Positions 25,923 through 34,935 of a stretch of 64,000 nucleotides of DNA are shown here, piece by piece; the first letter of the stretch is position 1, and each line of letters begins with the position of its first letter. The DNA lies in NCBI GenBank assembly GCA_044361595.1, contig JBIKIN010000002.1, positions 1 to 64,000 on the forward strand. Reading direction: 5' to 3'. Origin of the DNA: Pseudopedobacter sp044361595. Its GTDB lineage: Bacteria; Bacteroidota; Bacteroidia; Sphingobacteriales; Sphingobacteriaceae. The notes beneath the pieces were generated by a model. The model searched no databases. It saw only the letters and a list, made by a program, of their open reading frames with translations, and was not told the DNA's origin. The position numbers and the translations under genes are program-made.

Positions 25923-27248
25923 ATGAAATTTCAAACTAACCATTTTAGCGCATCACTTCTTGTCTTTTCTTTTTTCTTTTCGATAGAATTAATGGCTCAA
26001 GAACAGAAAGCTTTTGCTACTGTAGATGAAGTTTTAACCTTCACTAAAAACAATAACTATGAATTCAAAAATAATCAAATACAAGTCAAGATTGCTGATT
26101 TACTGCGTAAAGGTGCAGCTATAAATATAATAAACCCTAAAGTGCCTGCCTCAACACAAGTTTTAAATAATATCAATCAACAAGTAAGCTTTTTGCCAGG
26201 AGAAGCTTTTGGGCAGCAACAAGGTACATTTAAGGAAGTTACAATTGGGCAACAATATGTTTCAACATTTAGTATTCAACCTCAATTTGATATCATCAAT
26301 TTTGTAAGCTATTCACAACTAAAATCAGCAAAGGCAAATCAACTTTTAGTAGAAAATCAAAATAAAATCAACGAGCAAAATCTTTATGAGAAAATTAATA
26401 TGGTATATTTTAACATCATATCCTTAAAAGCTCAAAAAAATATTTTACTTGAGAATGTTGAGATTGCTAAAGATATATTGAGAATAATCCAAAATAAATT
26501 CAATGAAGGATTAGCCCGTAAACAGGAATTAAATGAAGCACAAGTAAATTTAATTTCTTTACAGGATAAATTAGAGCAAATAGAGCTTAACATTACTCTA
26601 CAAAATCAGATCCTTGATTTATTCTTTGAAAATCAAATAAATGCGCTTCTAACTCAAAATTTATGGGAATATGAAAACTATAAAGAGAAATTATATACTC
26701 AAAACAGTCTTTTAATTGAGCATGCAAAGTTGCAAAGTACAATCGCTCAATTAGAGTTAAAAGCATCAAAATATCAAAACCTGCCTGTTTTAGGCTTTGT
26801 GTCTTCTTTTAATTGGCAAAATTTAAGTAACAATTTCTCATTTGCCCAAAATTCCAATTGGATCAACTTTAACTTTATTGGTTTACGCTTGAGTTATGAT
26901 TTACCTACAACAACATCAAAATACATCAGTTTAAACACTAAAAAATTGCAAACGCAACTAGCTGTTAACAACCAAGCACATATCCAAAATGAAAGTTTGA
27001 ATAGAAATAATCAACTCTTACTTGAATATCAAAAGGCGCTTAAACAAGAGGAAAACTTTTCAAAAATTTTTGAATTGAAAAAAGATACTTATGAGAAAAA
27101 TTTTAACCAGTTCAAAGAAAATATTTTACCTCTCGATAAATTGTTGATTTCACAAAATGATATGCTCATCAGCAAATTAAATATGGTATTTGCTCTTACA
27201 AATATTGGTTTCAATAAATCTAAAATAGACATATATAATAAATTTTAA
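25923..27248 (+). CDS. TolC-family outer membrane efflux protein
   Basis: 441 residues with a signal peptide (about 1-25) and two long Gln/Asn/Leu-rich helical regions (about 130-235 and 330-430), as expected for an OEP/TolC channel. It is followed 1 bp later by a lipoprotein adaptor and then the ABC permease and ATPase. Together they form a complete tripartite exporter spanning both membranes. Substrate unknown. Confidence 0.86.
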   Translation: MKFQTNHFSASLLVFSFFFSIELMAQEQKAFATVDEVLTFTKNNNYEFKNNQIQVKIADLLRKGAAINIINPKVPASTQVLNNINQQVSFLPGEAFGQQQGTFKEVTIGQQYVSTFSIQPQFDIINFVSYSQLKSAKANQLLVENQNKINEQNLYEKINMVYFNIISLKAQKNILLENVEIAKDILRIIQNKFNEGLARKQELNEAQVNLISLQDKLEQIELNITLQNQILDLFFENQINALLTQNLWEYENYKEKLYTQNSLLIEHAKLQSTIAQLELKASKYQNLPVLGFVSSFNWQNLSNNFSFAQNSNWINFNFIGLRLSYDLPTTTSKYISLNTKKLQTQLAVNNQAHIQNESLNRNNQLLLEYQKALKQEENFSKIFELKKDTYEKNFNQFKENILPLDKLLISQNDMLISKLNMVFALTNIGFNKSKIDIYNKF

Positions 27249-27249
27249 A

Positions 27250-28335
27250 ATGAAAAATTTGCTGTTGCTATCATTCATGTTTCTAATTTTTTCTTGCAAT
27301 CAAGAAAAGGAAGTGAAACCTATATTTCAAGACATACAAGAATTGGTTTTTGCATCGGGGGAGTTAGAATGGGATAATGCCTACAACTTGGCCGCACAAA
27401 CAGACGGAATATTGCAAAATGCAGATTTTGAGGTAGGAAGCAAAGTATCAAAGGGTAACATATTGGCGAATATTGATAATCCTTCAAATGCAATTAATGT
27501 TAAAGTCGCAAGCGAACAAACAATAATTACCAATGAAAACCTAAGTTCAAATTCGCCTCAAATTCAACAATTAGAACAAAACATCCAGTTTGCAGAAAGT
27601 AAATATACTCAAGATAAATTACAAGTAGAACGCTACAAGAGACTGTATGATAGTCAAAGTATAGCTAAGGTAGAATACGAAAATACACAACTTAATGCGG
27701 AGAGCTCTTTAGCAAATTTAAATGCCTTAAAGAAGCAAAAATTGCAGATTTTACAGCAAGCAAGGCAACAGCAAATTGCTTCCTCAGGTCAACTCATGAA
27801 TAATCGAGTTATCGAGGATTACAATAAAATTAAGGTAACGGAAAGTGGAACCATTGTTAAGAAATTAAAATCCAATGGTGATTATGTTAGAAAAGGTGAA
27901 ATAATTGCAGTAATAGCTAACGGACAAAAGGTAGAAGCTGTGTTAAATGTTGATGAAAATAATATTGGTAAAGTAAAACTTGGGCAAACTGTATTTATTC
28001 AGCTTAACACCCAGAAAAATAAAATTTATAATGGCGTAATTTCCGAAATTTTATCAGCTTTTGATGAGCAAACTCAATCTTTCATTTGTAAAGTAACCTT
28101 TGAAAGTGCTGAAAATTACTCCCTTTTTGGAACACAACTAGAAGCAAATATTTTAGTTGGTGAAAAGAAAAATACCTTACTAATACCAAGAGAATATTTA
28201 GGGTACAACAATAAGGTAAATGTGAAGGGAAAAGAGGAGCCTGTAACTATCAAAACAGGAATTGTATCAACATCTTACGTAGAGGTTTTGGAAGGATTAA
28301 GTAAAGATGATGTGTTAACTCCTTTAAAACCTTAA
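27250..28335 (+). CDS. HlyD/MacA-type periplasmic adaptor lipoprotein
   Basis: 361 residues. A lipobox gives Cys17 (FSC), so it is anchored as a lipoprotein. The biotinyl-lipoyl-like region (ASGELEWDNAYNLAAQTDGILQ...) is split by an alpha-helical hairpin (about 85-190). Barrel and membrane-proximal domains follow (KLGQTVFIQLN, LLIPREYL). It links the TolC-like channel and the MacB-like permease. Gaps to both neighbours are 1-2 bp. Confidence 0.88.
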   Translation: MKNLLLLSFMFLIFSCNQEKEVKPIFQDIQELVFASGELEWDNAYNLAAQTDGILQNADFEVGSKVSKGNILANIDNPSNAINVKVASEQTIITNENLSSNSPQIQQLEQNIQFAESKYTQDKLQVERYKRLYDSQSIAKVEYENTQLNAESSLANLNALKKQKLQILQQARQQQIASSGQLMNNRVIEDYNKIKVTESGTIVKKLKSNGDYVRKGEIIAVIANGQKVEAVLNVDENNIGKVKLGQTVFIQLNTQKNKIYNGVISEILSAFDEQTQSFICKVTFESAENYSLFGTQLEANILVGEKKNTLLIPREYLGYNNKVNVKGKEEPVTIKTGIVSTSYVEVLEGLSKDDVLTPLKP

Positions 28336-28337
28336 AC

Positions 28338-29561
28338 ATGAATATCAATACTTCGATTTCAAAAACGTATATATTTTCTAATAAAAAGCTTACTGGTGTA
28401 GCTGTATTAGGGGTGCTACTAGGTATGTCTGTTTATATTTTTATGAATAGTTTATTAGTTGGTTTTGATAAAAGTTCAAACACCTCGCTTTTTAGAAATA
28501 CATCTCATTTAAGAGTTTATAAAGACGATGAAATAAGCAAGGTATTGGTGCAAAGGAAAAAGGAAAACTTCATCATCATCAATCCCAAAGTTGTACCTAA
28601 CAATAATACCATCATTAATCCTAATCTAGTTTTAGAAACAATTTTAAAACAAAAAGATGTAACCGTTGCTGCCCCGCAAGTAAACGTGAATATTTTTTAC
28701 AGCAATGGTAAATCTCAAATTTCAGGTCTAGCAGCAGGGATAAAACCAGATGAAGCTAACTTAATGTATGATATAAAATCTTTTATGGTTGAAGGGAATT
28801 TTGATTTATTAAAATCAAACCCTAACGGAATTATAATTGGTAGCGGTATAGCCGAAAAAATGAATCTAGCTATTGGCGAAAACATCAATCTTACCTCTTC
28901 AAAAAGTGTTAACCGCAATTTTAAGGTAATAGGTATTTTTAAAACCAATAACTCTTTAACAGATAAATCTAAATCATACATCAATTTATCAGCATCTCAA
29001 CAGCTGTTAAAGGAAGGAAATTCTTACATCACTGACATTAATGTAAATGTAACAAACCCTGAAAATGCCACAGATATAGCAAAAAAACTTACACAAATTA
29101 CTGGCTATAAAGCCGAAGGTTGGAAAGAAGCAAATGAAACCATAATGGCTACCAATAAGATGAGAAAAATGATCATCACATTTGTTTCGCTAACCATTTT
29201 GTTAGTAGCTGGTTTCGGAATTTACAATATTTTAAACATGACGGTTTCGCAAAAAATTAATGATATAGCTATTTTAAAAGCTATTGGTTTTAAAGGAAAG
29301 GACGTTATACAAATTTTTGTAACACAGGCAATATCTATTGGTGTTATGGGGGTAATTGGAGGTGTTATTTTGGCCATTCTATTAATTACAGTGTTAAAGA
29401 AAGTTTATTTAGGAGGAGATATAGGTTATTTTCCGATTGATTATGAGCCGACTAAGTTTTTCCAAGGAATTGTAATTGGTTTGCTAATTACTTTTTTCGC
29501 TGGTTACATTCCTGCAAAAAAAGCCGCAAATATTGACCCAGTAGATATTTTAAGGAAATAA
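28338..29561 (+). CDS. MacB/LolC-type ABC transporter permease (FtsX-like)
   Basis: 407 residues with topology of the MacB/FtsX group: one N-terminal helix (about 18-36), a large periplasmic domain (about 40-270), and three C-terminal helices (about 277-300, 325-355 and 372-392). It ends with KKAANIDPVDILR, the typical family tail. The start of the ATPase gene follows directly. With the adaptor and TolC-like genes it should form a mechanotransmission exporter rather than a classical importer. Confidence 0.9.
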   Translation: MNINTSISKTYIFSNKKLTGVAVLGVLLGMSVYIFMNSLLVGFDKSSNTSLFRNTSHLRVYKDDEISKVLVQRKKENFIIINPKVVPNNNTIINPNLVLETILKQKDVTVAAPQVNVNIFYSNGKSQISGLAAGIKPDEANLMYDIKSFMVEGNFDLLKSNPNGIIIGSGIAEKMNLAIGENINLTSSKSVNRNFKVIGIFKTNNSLTDKSKSYINLSASQQLLKEGNSYITDINVNVTNPENATDIAKKLTQITGYKAEGWKEANETIMATNKMRKMIITFVSLTILLVAGFGIYNILNMTVSQKINDIAILKAIGFKGKDVIQIFVTQAISIGVMGVIGGVILAILLITVLKKVYLGGDIGYFPIDYEPTKFFQGIVIGLLITFFAGYIPAKKAANIDPVDILRK

Positions 29562-30245
29562 ATGATGGAGACTATTTTAAAAACAGTAGGTATTAATAAA
29601 TTCTTTCATGATCCTGTTGATTTTCAGGTTCTTAAAAATATTGAATTTGAAGTTAAAAAGGGGGAGTTTTTATCTTTGGTTGGAAAATCGGGTAGTGGAA
29701 AATCTACATTATTATATATTTTATCTACCATGGATACTGATTATACCGGACAATTATATATAGACAATCAATTAACGACAGGATTAAAGAAAGATAAATT
29801 GGCCGAATTAAGGAACGAAAAGATTGGTTTTGTATTTCAGTTTCATTATTTACTAGCTGAATTTTCTTGTCTAAAAAACATCATGATTCCTGCCTTAAAA
29901 CTTGGCAAACTAACAAAAGAAGAAATTGAAGAAAAGGCTTATCAAAAATTAGAAATGTTAGGATTAAAAGATCAAGCATTAAAATTGGCAAGCAAACTTT
30001 CGGGCGGGCAACAACAAAGGGTCGCAATTGCAAGAGCTTTAATTAACGATCCTATTATTATAATGGGAGATGAACCTACCGGAAATTTAGATAGCAAAAA
30101 TACTGGAATTGTATTCGACATCTTTCAAGATTTAACCCAAAATTACGGGCAAACTATTATAGCGGTAACTCATGATGATGACTTTGCAAATAAGAGTGAC
30201 AGAATTATTGAAATGAAAGACGGAGAAATTTTAAATCACCATTAA
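29562..30245 (+). CDS. ABC transporter ATP-binding subunit (LolD/MacB-like)
   Basis: 227-residue ATPase: Walker A GKSGSGKST near residue 40, Q-loop FQFHYLL, signature LSGGQQQRVAIARAL, Walker B IIIMGDEPTG, and the switch His in AVTHDD. Length and order match LolD/MacB stand-alone ATPases. It pairs with the FtsX-like permease; ATG overlaps nothing but abuts the permease stop codon. SoxB follows after 73 bp on the same strand. Confidence 0.93.
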   Translation: MMETILKTVGINKFFHDPVDFQVLKNIEFEVKKGEFLSLVGKSGSGKSTLLYILSTMDTDYTGQLYIDNQLTTGLKKDKLAELRNEKIGFVFQFHYLLAEFSCLKNIMIPALKLGKLTKEEIEEKAYQKLEMLGLKDQALKLASKLSGGQQQRVAIARALINDPIIIMGDEPTGNLDSKNTGIVFDIFQDLTQNYGQTIIAVTHDDDFANKSDRIIEMKDGEILNHH

Positions 30246-30318
30246 AACTCCAATCAATCTAAAAACACATCGGTTTCTCAGAAAATAAAAAATTAAAATT
30301 AAGCCTAAATTTAATATC

Positions 30319-32049
30319 ATGACAAAATTAAAAGATACATCATGCAGCTGCGGGCAAAACCGTAGAGGGTTTTTAAAAACCGCTGGTTTAGCTAGTTTGG
30401 CATTTGCTGGGTTACCACAAGTCGCGTCGGCCATAACCGGTGATGATAACCATGCTAAAGAAATCATAAAAAGCCAAACCGTTAAAAACGGGAAAGCGAA
30501 GCACATTAGCTTATTGCATACTGCCGATATTCACGCTCAACTATATACCCATGATGAGTTTTTTTGGGAAAACGATAAAGCGGTTTTTAAAAAGCGAGGC
30601 GGTTTTGCGGTTTTAAAAACCATGCTGAACACACTAAAATCTCAAAACCCTGATAATACTTTAATTATTGATGGTGGCGATTGTTTTCAAGGAGGAGCTG
30701 TTGCTGCTTTAACAGAAGGACAAGCCATTGTGCCTATGATTAATAATATGGGGTATGATTTGGTTTTACCAGGCAATTGGGAAGTGGTTTATGGTAAAGA
30801 GATGATGCGAAAAGATATGGGAGCATATCAAGCTCAAAAAATATGCGCCAATATGTTTCATGATACTAAAGACAATGAAAATGGCGATTTAATGTTTCCA
30901 CCATATTGGGTAAATAATTTAGGCGGTATTAAAATTGGATTTATAGGTTATAACGATCCATTAACTCCAAAAAGGCAATCTCCAGCTTACAGTGCTGGAA
31001 TAAAGTTTACCAAACCCGAGTTGAACGTGGCCAAATACGTTCGCATTTTAAGAGATTATGAAAAATGCGATATGGTTTTTTTGGTAACTCACATGGGTTT
31101 AGCACAACAAGTTGATTTGGGAAATAAAATAGAGGTTGATGGCGTAGATTATATTTTAGGTGCCGATACACATGAAAGAGTGAGAAAACCGATTGATACA
31201 AAGTACACAAAGGTTACAGAGCCTGGTGCTTTTGGTTCTTTTGTATCCAAACTAGATATTGTAATTGAAAATGGCGTTATTAAAGACCATAATTATCAAT
31301 TATTAGATGTAGATCCTACGCTTTACAAGCCTGATGAAGAAATGTTGGCAATGGTAGAAAAAGCTCGAGAACCATTTAAAAACAGATTAGATAAAGTAAT
31401 TGGAAAAAGTACTGTGCCATTGGTAAGATATTATGTAATGGAAAACCCAATGGATAATATGATAACTGATGCCATTATGTGGAAATTTAAACCTGATATC
31501 GCTTTAAGCAACGGATTTAGGTTTTGCCCACCTCTTGTTCCTGATGCTAAAACGGGAGTAGCAGAAATCACCTATGAATTTTTATGGAATATGCTTCCGG
31601 TAGATAGTGATGCCAAAGCAGGAGAAATTACCGGAAAACAGTTGTGGGATTGGTTAGAAAAAGAATTACACAACGTATTTGCAAAAGACCCAGCAGAACG
31701 TTTTGGGGGTTGGGTAATCAGATTTTGCGGTATGGAAATTAATTTTACTTCAACAAAAGAAAAGGGTAATAGATTAAACTGGGTAAAAGTAAAGGGACAA
31801 AAAGTTAAATTGGATAAAACCTATAGCATTGTAGCTTGTGAGCGTGAAGGCGACCCAGATGATACTTTATGTAGAGTAGAAAATGTTAAAAATCCTAGAA
31901 AATTAGGATCAACATTGCATCAAATGTTAACAGAGTATTTAGCAGTTCACTCGCCAGTTTCGCCAAAAATTGAAGGTAGAGTAACAGCTACCGATCAACC
32001 AAGCAACTTGCTTTCTCAATTAGAAGGGTACGATTATCAATTTATTTAA
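30319..32049 (+). CDS. soxB: SoxB thiosulfohydrolase (Tat-exported)
   Basis: 576-residue metallophosphoesterase/5'-nucleotidase-fold protein. Twin-arginine signal RRGFLKTAGLASLAFAG at residues 15-31. Dimetal-site segments: LLHTADIHAQL, VDGGDCFQGG (in IIDGGDCFQGG), LPGNWEVVYG, THMGLAQQV and GADTHERV. The NWEVVYGKEMM block is characteristic of SoxB, which hydrolyses sulfate from the SoxYZ carrier in the periplasm. SoxYZ, SoxAX and SoxCD are absent here, so its carrier partner is unclear. Confidence 0.86.
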   Translation: MTKLKDTSCSCGQNRRGFLKTAGLASLAFAGLPQVASAITGDDNHAKEIIKSQTVKNGKAKHISLLHTADIHAQLYTHDEFFWENDKAVFKKRGGFAVLKTMLNTLKSQNPDNTLIIDGGDCFQGGAVAALTEGQAIVPMINNMGYDLVLPGNWEVVYGKEMMRKDMGAYQAQKICANMFHDTKDNENGDLMFPPYWVNNLGGIKIGFIGYNDPLTPKRQSPAYSAGIKFTKPELNVAKYVRILRDYEKCDMVFLVTHMGLAQQVDLGNKIEVDGVDYILGADTHERVRKPIDTKYTKVTEPGAFGSFVSKLDIVIENGVIKDHNYQLLDVDPTLYKPDEEMLAMVEKAREPFKNRLDKVIGKSTVPLVRYYVMENPMDNMITDAIMWKFKPDIALSNGFRFCPPLVPDAKTGVAEITYEFLWNMLPVDSDAKAGEITGKQLWDWLEKELHNVFAKDPAERFGGWVIRFCGMEINFTSTKEKGNRLNWVKVKGQKVKLDKTYSIVACEREGDPDDTLCRVENVKNPRKLGSTLHQMLTEYLAVHSPVSPKIEGRVTATDQPSNLLSQLEGYDYQFI

Positions 32050-32061
32050 ATAAATTTTTGA

Positions 32062-32081
32062 TTAGTGACATTAGTCACTAA
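32062..32081 (+). promoter_or_regulatory. Crp/Fnr-type operator upstream of the SQR operon
   Basis: Perfect dyad TTAGTGA-N6-TCACTAA with 7-bp arms, 13 bases after the SoxB stop. Its centre is 35.5 bp before the end of the -7-like element TACCTTG (32101-32107) and about 53 bp before the next start codon. Confidence 0.75.
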
Positions 32082-32124
32082 GTAATTATTGCCGTCTTGC
32101 TACCTTGTTTAAAATTTAAAACTA

Positions 32125-32493
32125 ATGACAAGGTTGCAAGCAGTAATAAATCATAAATGCCCCCGGTGTAGGCAAGGCGATCTTTATAAATCATCAGCTT
32201 TTTCTTTTAAATATGCCGATATGTATGATAGGTGCTCATCATGTGATTTAAGATACGAGGTTGAGCCAGGATTTTTTTACGCTGCCATGTATGTAAGTTA
32301 TGTTTTTACGGTGGCACAGTTAGTTACTACAGGTGTAATTACTTTCTTTTTCTTAGCTGATACCAATCTTTGGCTAACAATATCTATAGTTATAGCGCCA
32401 GTTTTTGTTTTAGCTACTATCAATTTTAGATATGCGAGAACCGTACTTCTTCATTTTCTATCGCCAATAAAATATAGAGGAGATAAACCCTAA
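32125..32493 (+). CDS. DUF983 small membrane protein with zinc-ribbon-like cysteines
   Basis: 122 residues: an N-terminal CPRC ... CSSC pair (CPRCRQGDLY near 12, CSSCDLRYEVEPGFFYAAMYVSY near 37), then two membrane helices (about 55-78 and 83-105). This matches DUF983. The four cysteines probably bind zinc. First gene of the third dyad-controlled operon, 71 bp before a DUF2892 gene. Function unknown. Confidence 0.82.
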   Translation: MTRLQAVINHKCPRCRQGDLYKSSAFSFKYADMYDRCSSCDLRYEVEPGFFYAAMYVSYVFTVAQLVTTGVITFFFLADTNLWLTISIVIAPVFVLATINFRYARTVLLHFLSPIKYRGDKP

Positions 32494-32564
32494 AAACACT
32501 TCAATAATTTAAGCTAAACAACTTAAATACAAATTTTTATAAATTTAATTTAAAACCAAGAATA

Positions 32565-32774
32565 ATGAAAGCAAACATGGGCACTTTAGATAAAGTGATA
32601 AGAATTTTAATAGCAGCCGCAATAGGTGTTTGTTATTACACAGGCATAATTAGTGGCACTTTAGCGCTTATATTAGGCATAATAGCTTTAGTGTTTGTTG
32701 CAACAAGCTTCTTAAGTTATTGTCCTCTTTATGCGCCATTTGGTTTAACTACTAAAAGAAATAATAAAAAATAA
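32565..32774 (+). CDS. DUF2892 (YgaP transmembrane-like) protein
   Basis: 69 residues with two membrane helices and the family signature MGTLDKVIRILIAAAIG ... CPLYAPFGLTT. The single conserved Cys lies in SYCPLYAPF. DUF2892 domains often sit with rhodaneses and SQR; in YgaP the same domain dimerises in the membrane beside a rhodanese. The sulfide:quinone reductase gene begins 1 bp downstream. Confidence 0.88.
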   Translation: MKANMGTLDKVIRILIAAAIGVCYYTGIISGTLALILGIIALVFVATSFLSYCPLYAPFGLTTKRNNKK

Positions 32775-32775
32775 T

Positions 32776-33975
32776 ATGAAAACTCATTATCAAATTTTAA
32801 TTATTGGCGGCGGTAACGCTGGCTTATCTACTGCGGCACAATTGCTCAGGAAAAATAGTTCGTTAGAGATAGGCATTATCGATCCATCAGAAAAACATTA
32901 TTACCAACCTGCATGGACATTGGTTGGAGCAGGTATTTTTGATGTAAAAAAAACAATTAGAAACGAAGCCGATGTTATTCCAAAAAATACAGATTGGATT
33001 AAAGATGGAGCTGCAGAGTTTCTGCCAGAAAAAAACACAGTGATTTGTACCAGTGGGACAAAGATAACTTACGATTATTTAATTGTAGCGCCAGGCATTC
33101 AATTAGACTGGCATAAAGTAAAAGGATTGAAAGAAGCTTTAGGCAAAAACGGTGTTTGTAGTAATTATACTTATGATAATGCGCCCTACACTTTTGAAGC
33201 TCTAAAATCATTAAAGGTTGGTGATAAAGTGATATTTACAAATCCAAATACACCTATAAAATGTGGCGGAGCCCCTCAAAAAATCATGTACCTAGCTGCA
33301 GATTATTTAAGAAAACATGGCATTTTAAAGCAATCTGAGGTGCACTTTTATAGCGGGGGTAGCATAATTTTTGGTGTAAAAAAATATGCAGATGTTTTAA
33401 ATAAAGTGATTGATAGATACGGTATAAAAACTCATTTTACCCATAATTTGGTAGAAATAGACGGAGCAAAAAAAATAGCGTTTTTTGAAACTAAAAATAT
33501 AGAAGGCGAAAAAGTTATTGTTGAGCAAGCTTTTGATATGATACATGTTACACCACCACAATCTGCTCCAGATTTTATTAAAAATAGTCCTTTGGCAAAT
33601 GAAGCAGGCTGGGTAGATTTAAATAAGGACACCATGCAGCATAATAAATACCAAAATATTTTTGGTTGCGGAGATGCTGGAAGCACACCAAATGCAAAAA
33701 CTGGTGCTGCCGTTAGAAAACAAGTGCCCGTTTTGGTAGCGAATCTTCTTTCTTTAATGAATAATAAAGCGCTTACGGGCAAATATACAGGTTACGGTTC
33801 TTGTCCTTTAATAACAGGTTACGGCAAATTAGTTTTGGCAGAATTTGATTACAATAACCAGCCTATGGAAACTTTTCCATTTAACCAAGCTAAGGAACGT
33901 TTTAGCATGTGGCTTTTAAAAACAAAGGTTTTACCTTGGTTATATTGGAATAAAATTTTGAAAGGAACGGCATAG
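32776..33975 (+). CDS. sqr: Type II-like sulfide:quinone oxidoreductase
   Basis: 399-residue FAD/NAD(P)-fold protein: FAD motif GGGNAGLSTAA near residue 11, YYQPAWTLVGAG (typical of SQOR), IKCGGAPQK with Cys163, FGCGDAGSTPNAKTGAA near 298, and Cys343 in GYGSCPLI. Cys163 and Cys343 are placed like the two redox cysteines of human SQOR. It oxidises H2S to a persulfide with quinone. In the same operon as DUF983 and DUF2892, likely induced together with the CstB operon. Confidence 0.9.
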   Translation: MKTHYQILIIGGGNAGLSTAAQLLRKNSSLEIGIIDPSEKHYYQPAWTLVGAGIFDVKKTIRNEADVIPKNTDWIKDGAAEFLPEKNTVICTSGTKITYDYLIVAPGIQLDWHKVKGLKEALGKNGVCSNYTYDNAPYTFEALKSLKVGDKVIFTNPNTPIKCGGAPQKIMYLAADYLRKHGILKQSEVHFYSGGSIIFGVKKYADVLNKVIDRYGIKTHFTHNLVEIDGAKKIAFFETKNIEGEKVIVEQAFDMIHVTPPQSAPDFIKNSPLANEAGWVDLNKDTMQHNKYQNIFGCGDAGSTPNAKTGAAVRKQVPVLVANLLSLMNNKALTGKYTGYGSCPLITGYGKLVLAEFDYNNQPMETFPFNQAKERFSMWLLKTKVLPWLYWNKILKGTA

Positions 33976-34053
33976 GTTTGCCAATAGCTAATTCTATTCT
34001 TTAGACACCAGAAGTAAGATATTGGGCGTAAAAAAGGAGAAAAAGTTAAATAA

Positions 34054-34935
34054 ATGGAAAGATATTTAAAAGTTATTGAAGAATCTTACACAGGGTATTG
34101 GAATTATCTTTTGAATGAAATTCTATATCCATCGTGGCATAATTACTTTTATTGGCTAATTGCACTTTCATTAGTTGTATGGCTTTTAGAAGTGATTATT
34201 CCATGGAGAAAAGAACAAGCTATCTTCCGTCAAGATTTTTGGATGGATGGTTTTTATATGTTTTTCAATTACTTTTTGTTTTCATTAATAGCTTACAACG
34301 CCATTTCAAATGTTGCTGTTACAGCTTTTAACGATTTTTTAAGTCTTTTTCAGATAAACAATTTAATGGCTATCCAAATTCAAACATGGCCAAAATGGGC
34401 TCAGCTATTTACTTTATTTATCATTGCTGATTTTATTCAATGGAATGTTCATAGAACACTACACCGTGTGCCTTGGATGTGGGAGTTTCACAAAGTGCAC
34501 CACTCAGTAAAAGAAATGGGGTTTGCAGCACATTTACGTTTTCATTGGATGGAAACGATATTCTACAAAACTGCACAGTATATTCCTTTAGCCATGATTG
34601 GTTTTGGCTTAAATGACTTTTTTATTGTCCATATTTTTACAACAGCTATAGGGCATTTTAATCATGCCAACCTAAATATCTCTTATGGACCATTAAAATA
34701 TGTCTTTAACAACCCTAAAATGCATATTTGGCATCATGCTAAAACATTACCCAACGGTTCTTTTGGGGTAAATTTTGGGCTTACGCTGAGTATTTGGGAC
34801 TACATTTTTAAAACCAACTATATCCCTAAAAGTGGAAGAGACATAGAACTAGGTTTTAAAGGCGATGAACAATTCCCAAAAGATTTTGAGCATCAATTAA
34901 TTTATCCTTTAGCTAATAAAAATCATCATGATTAA
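34054..34935 (+). CDS. Sterol desaturase / fatty acid hydroxylase family membrane protein
   Basis: 293 residues, four to five membrane helices, and three histidine clusters of a di-iron hydroxylase: HRTLHR, HKVHH (both near 130-150) and HIWHH near 226. In this superfamily the clusters place a di-iron centre at the membrane for hydroxylation or desaturation of lipids. Substrate unknown. It follows SQR by 78 bp and overlaps the TlpA-like gene by 8 bp. Confidence 0.87.
   Translation: MERYLKVIEESYTGYWNYLLNEILYPSWHNYFYWLIALSLVVWLLEVIIPWRKEQAIFRQDFWMDGFYMFFNYFLFSLIAYNAISNVAVTAFNDFLSLFQINNLMAIQIQTWPKWAQLFTLFIIADFIQWNVHRTLHRVPWMWEFHKVHHSVKEMGFAAHLRFHWMETIFYKTAQYIPLAMIGFGLNDFFIVHIFTTAIGHFNHANLNISYGPLKYVFNNPKMHIWHHAKTLPNGSFGVNFGLTLSIWDYIFKTNYIPKSGRDIELGFKGDEQFPKDFEHQLIYPLANKNHHD

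Noticed and set aside
33432..33782. 116-residue minus-strand frame inside SQR
   Set aside because: Antisense to a clear SQR gene whose motifs are all in frame.
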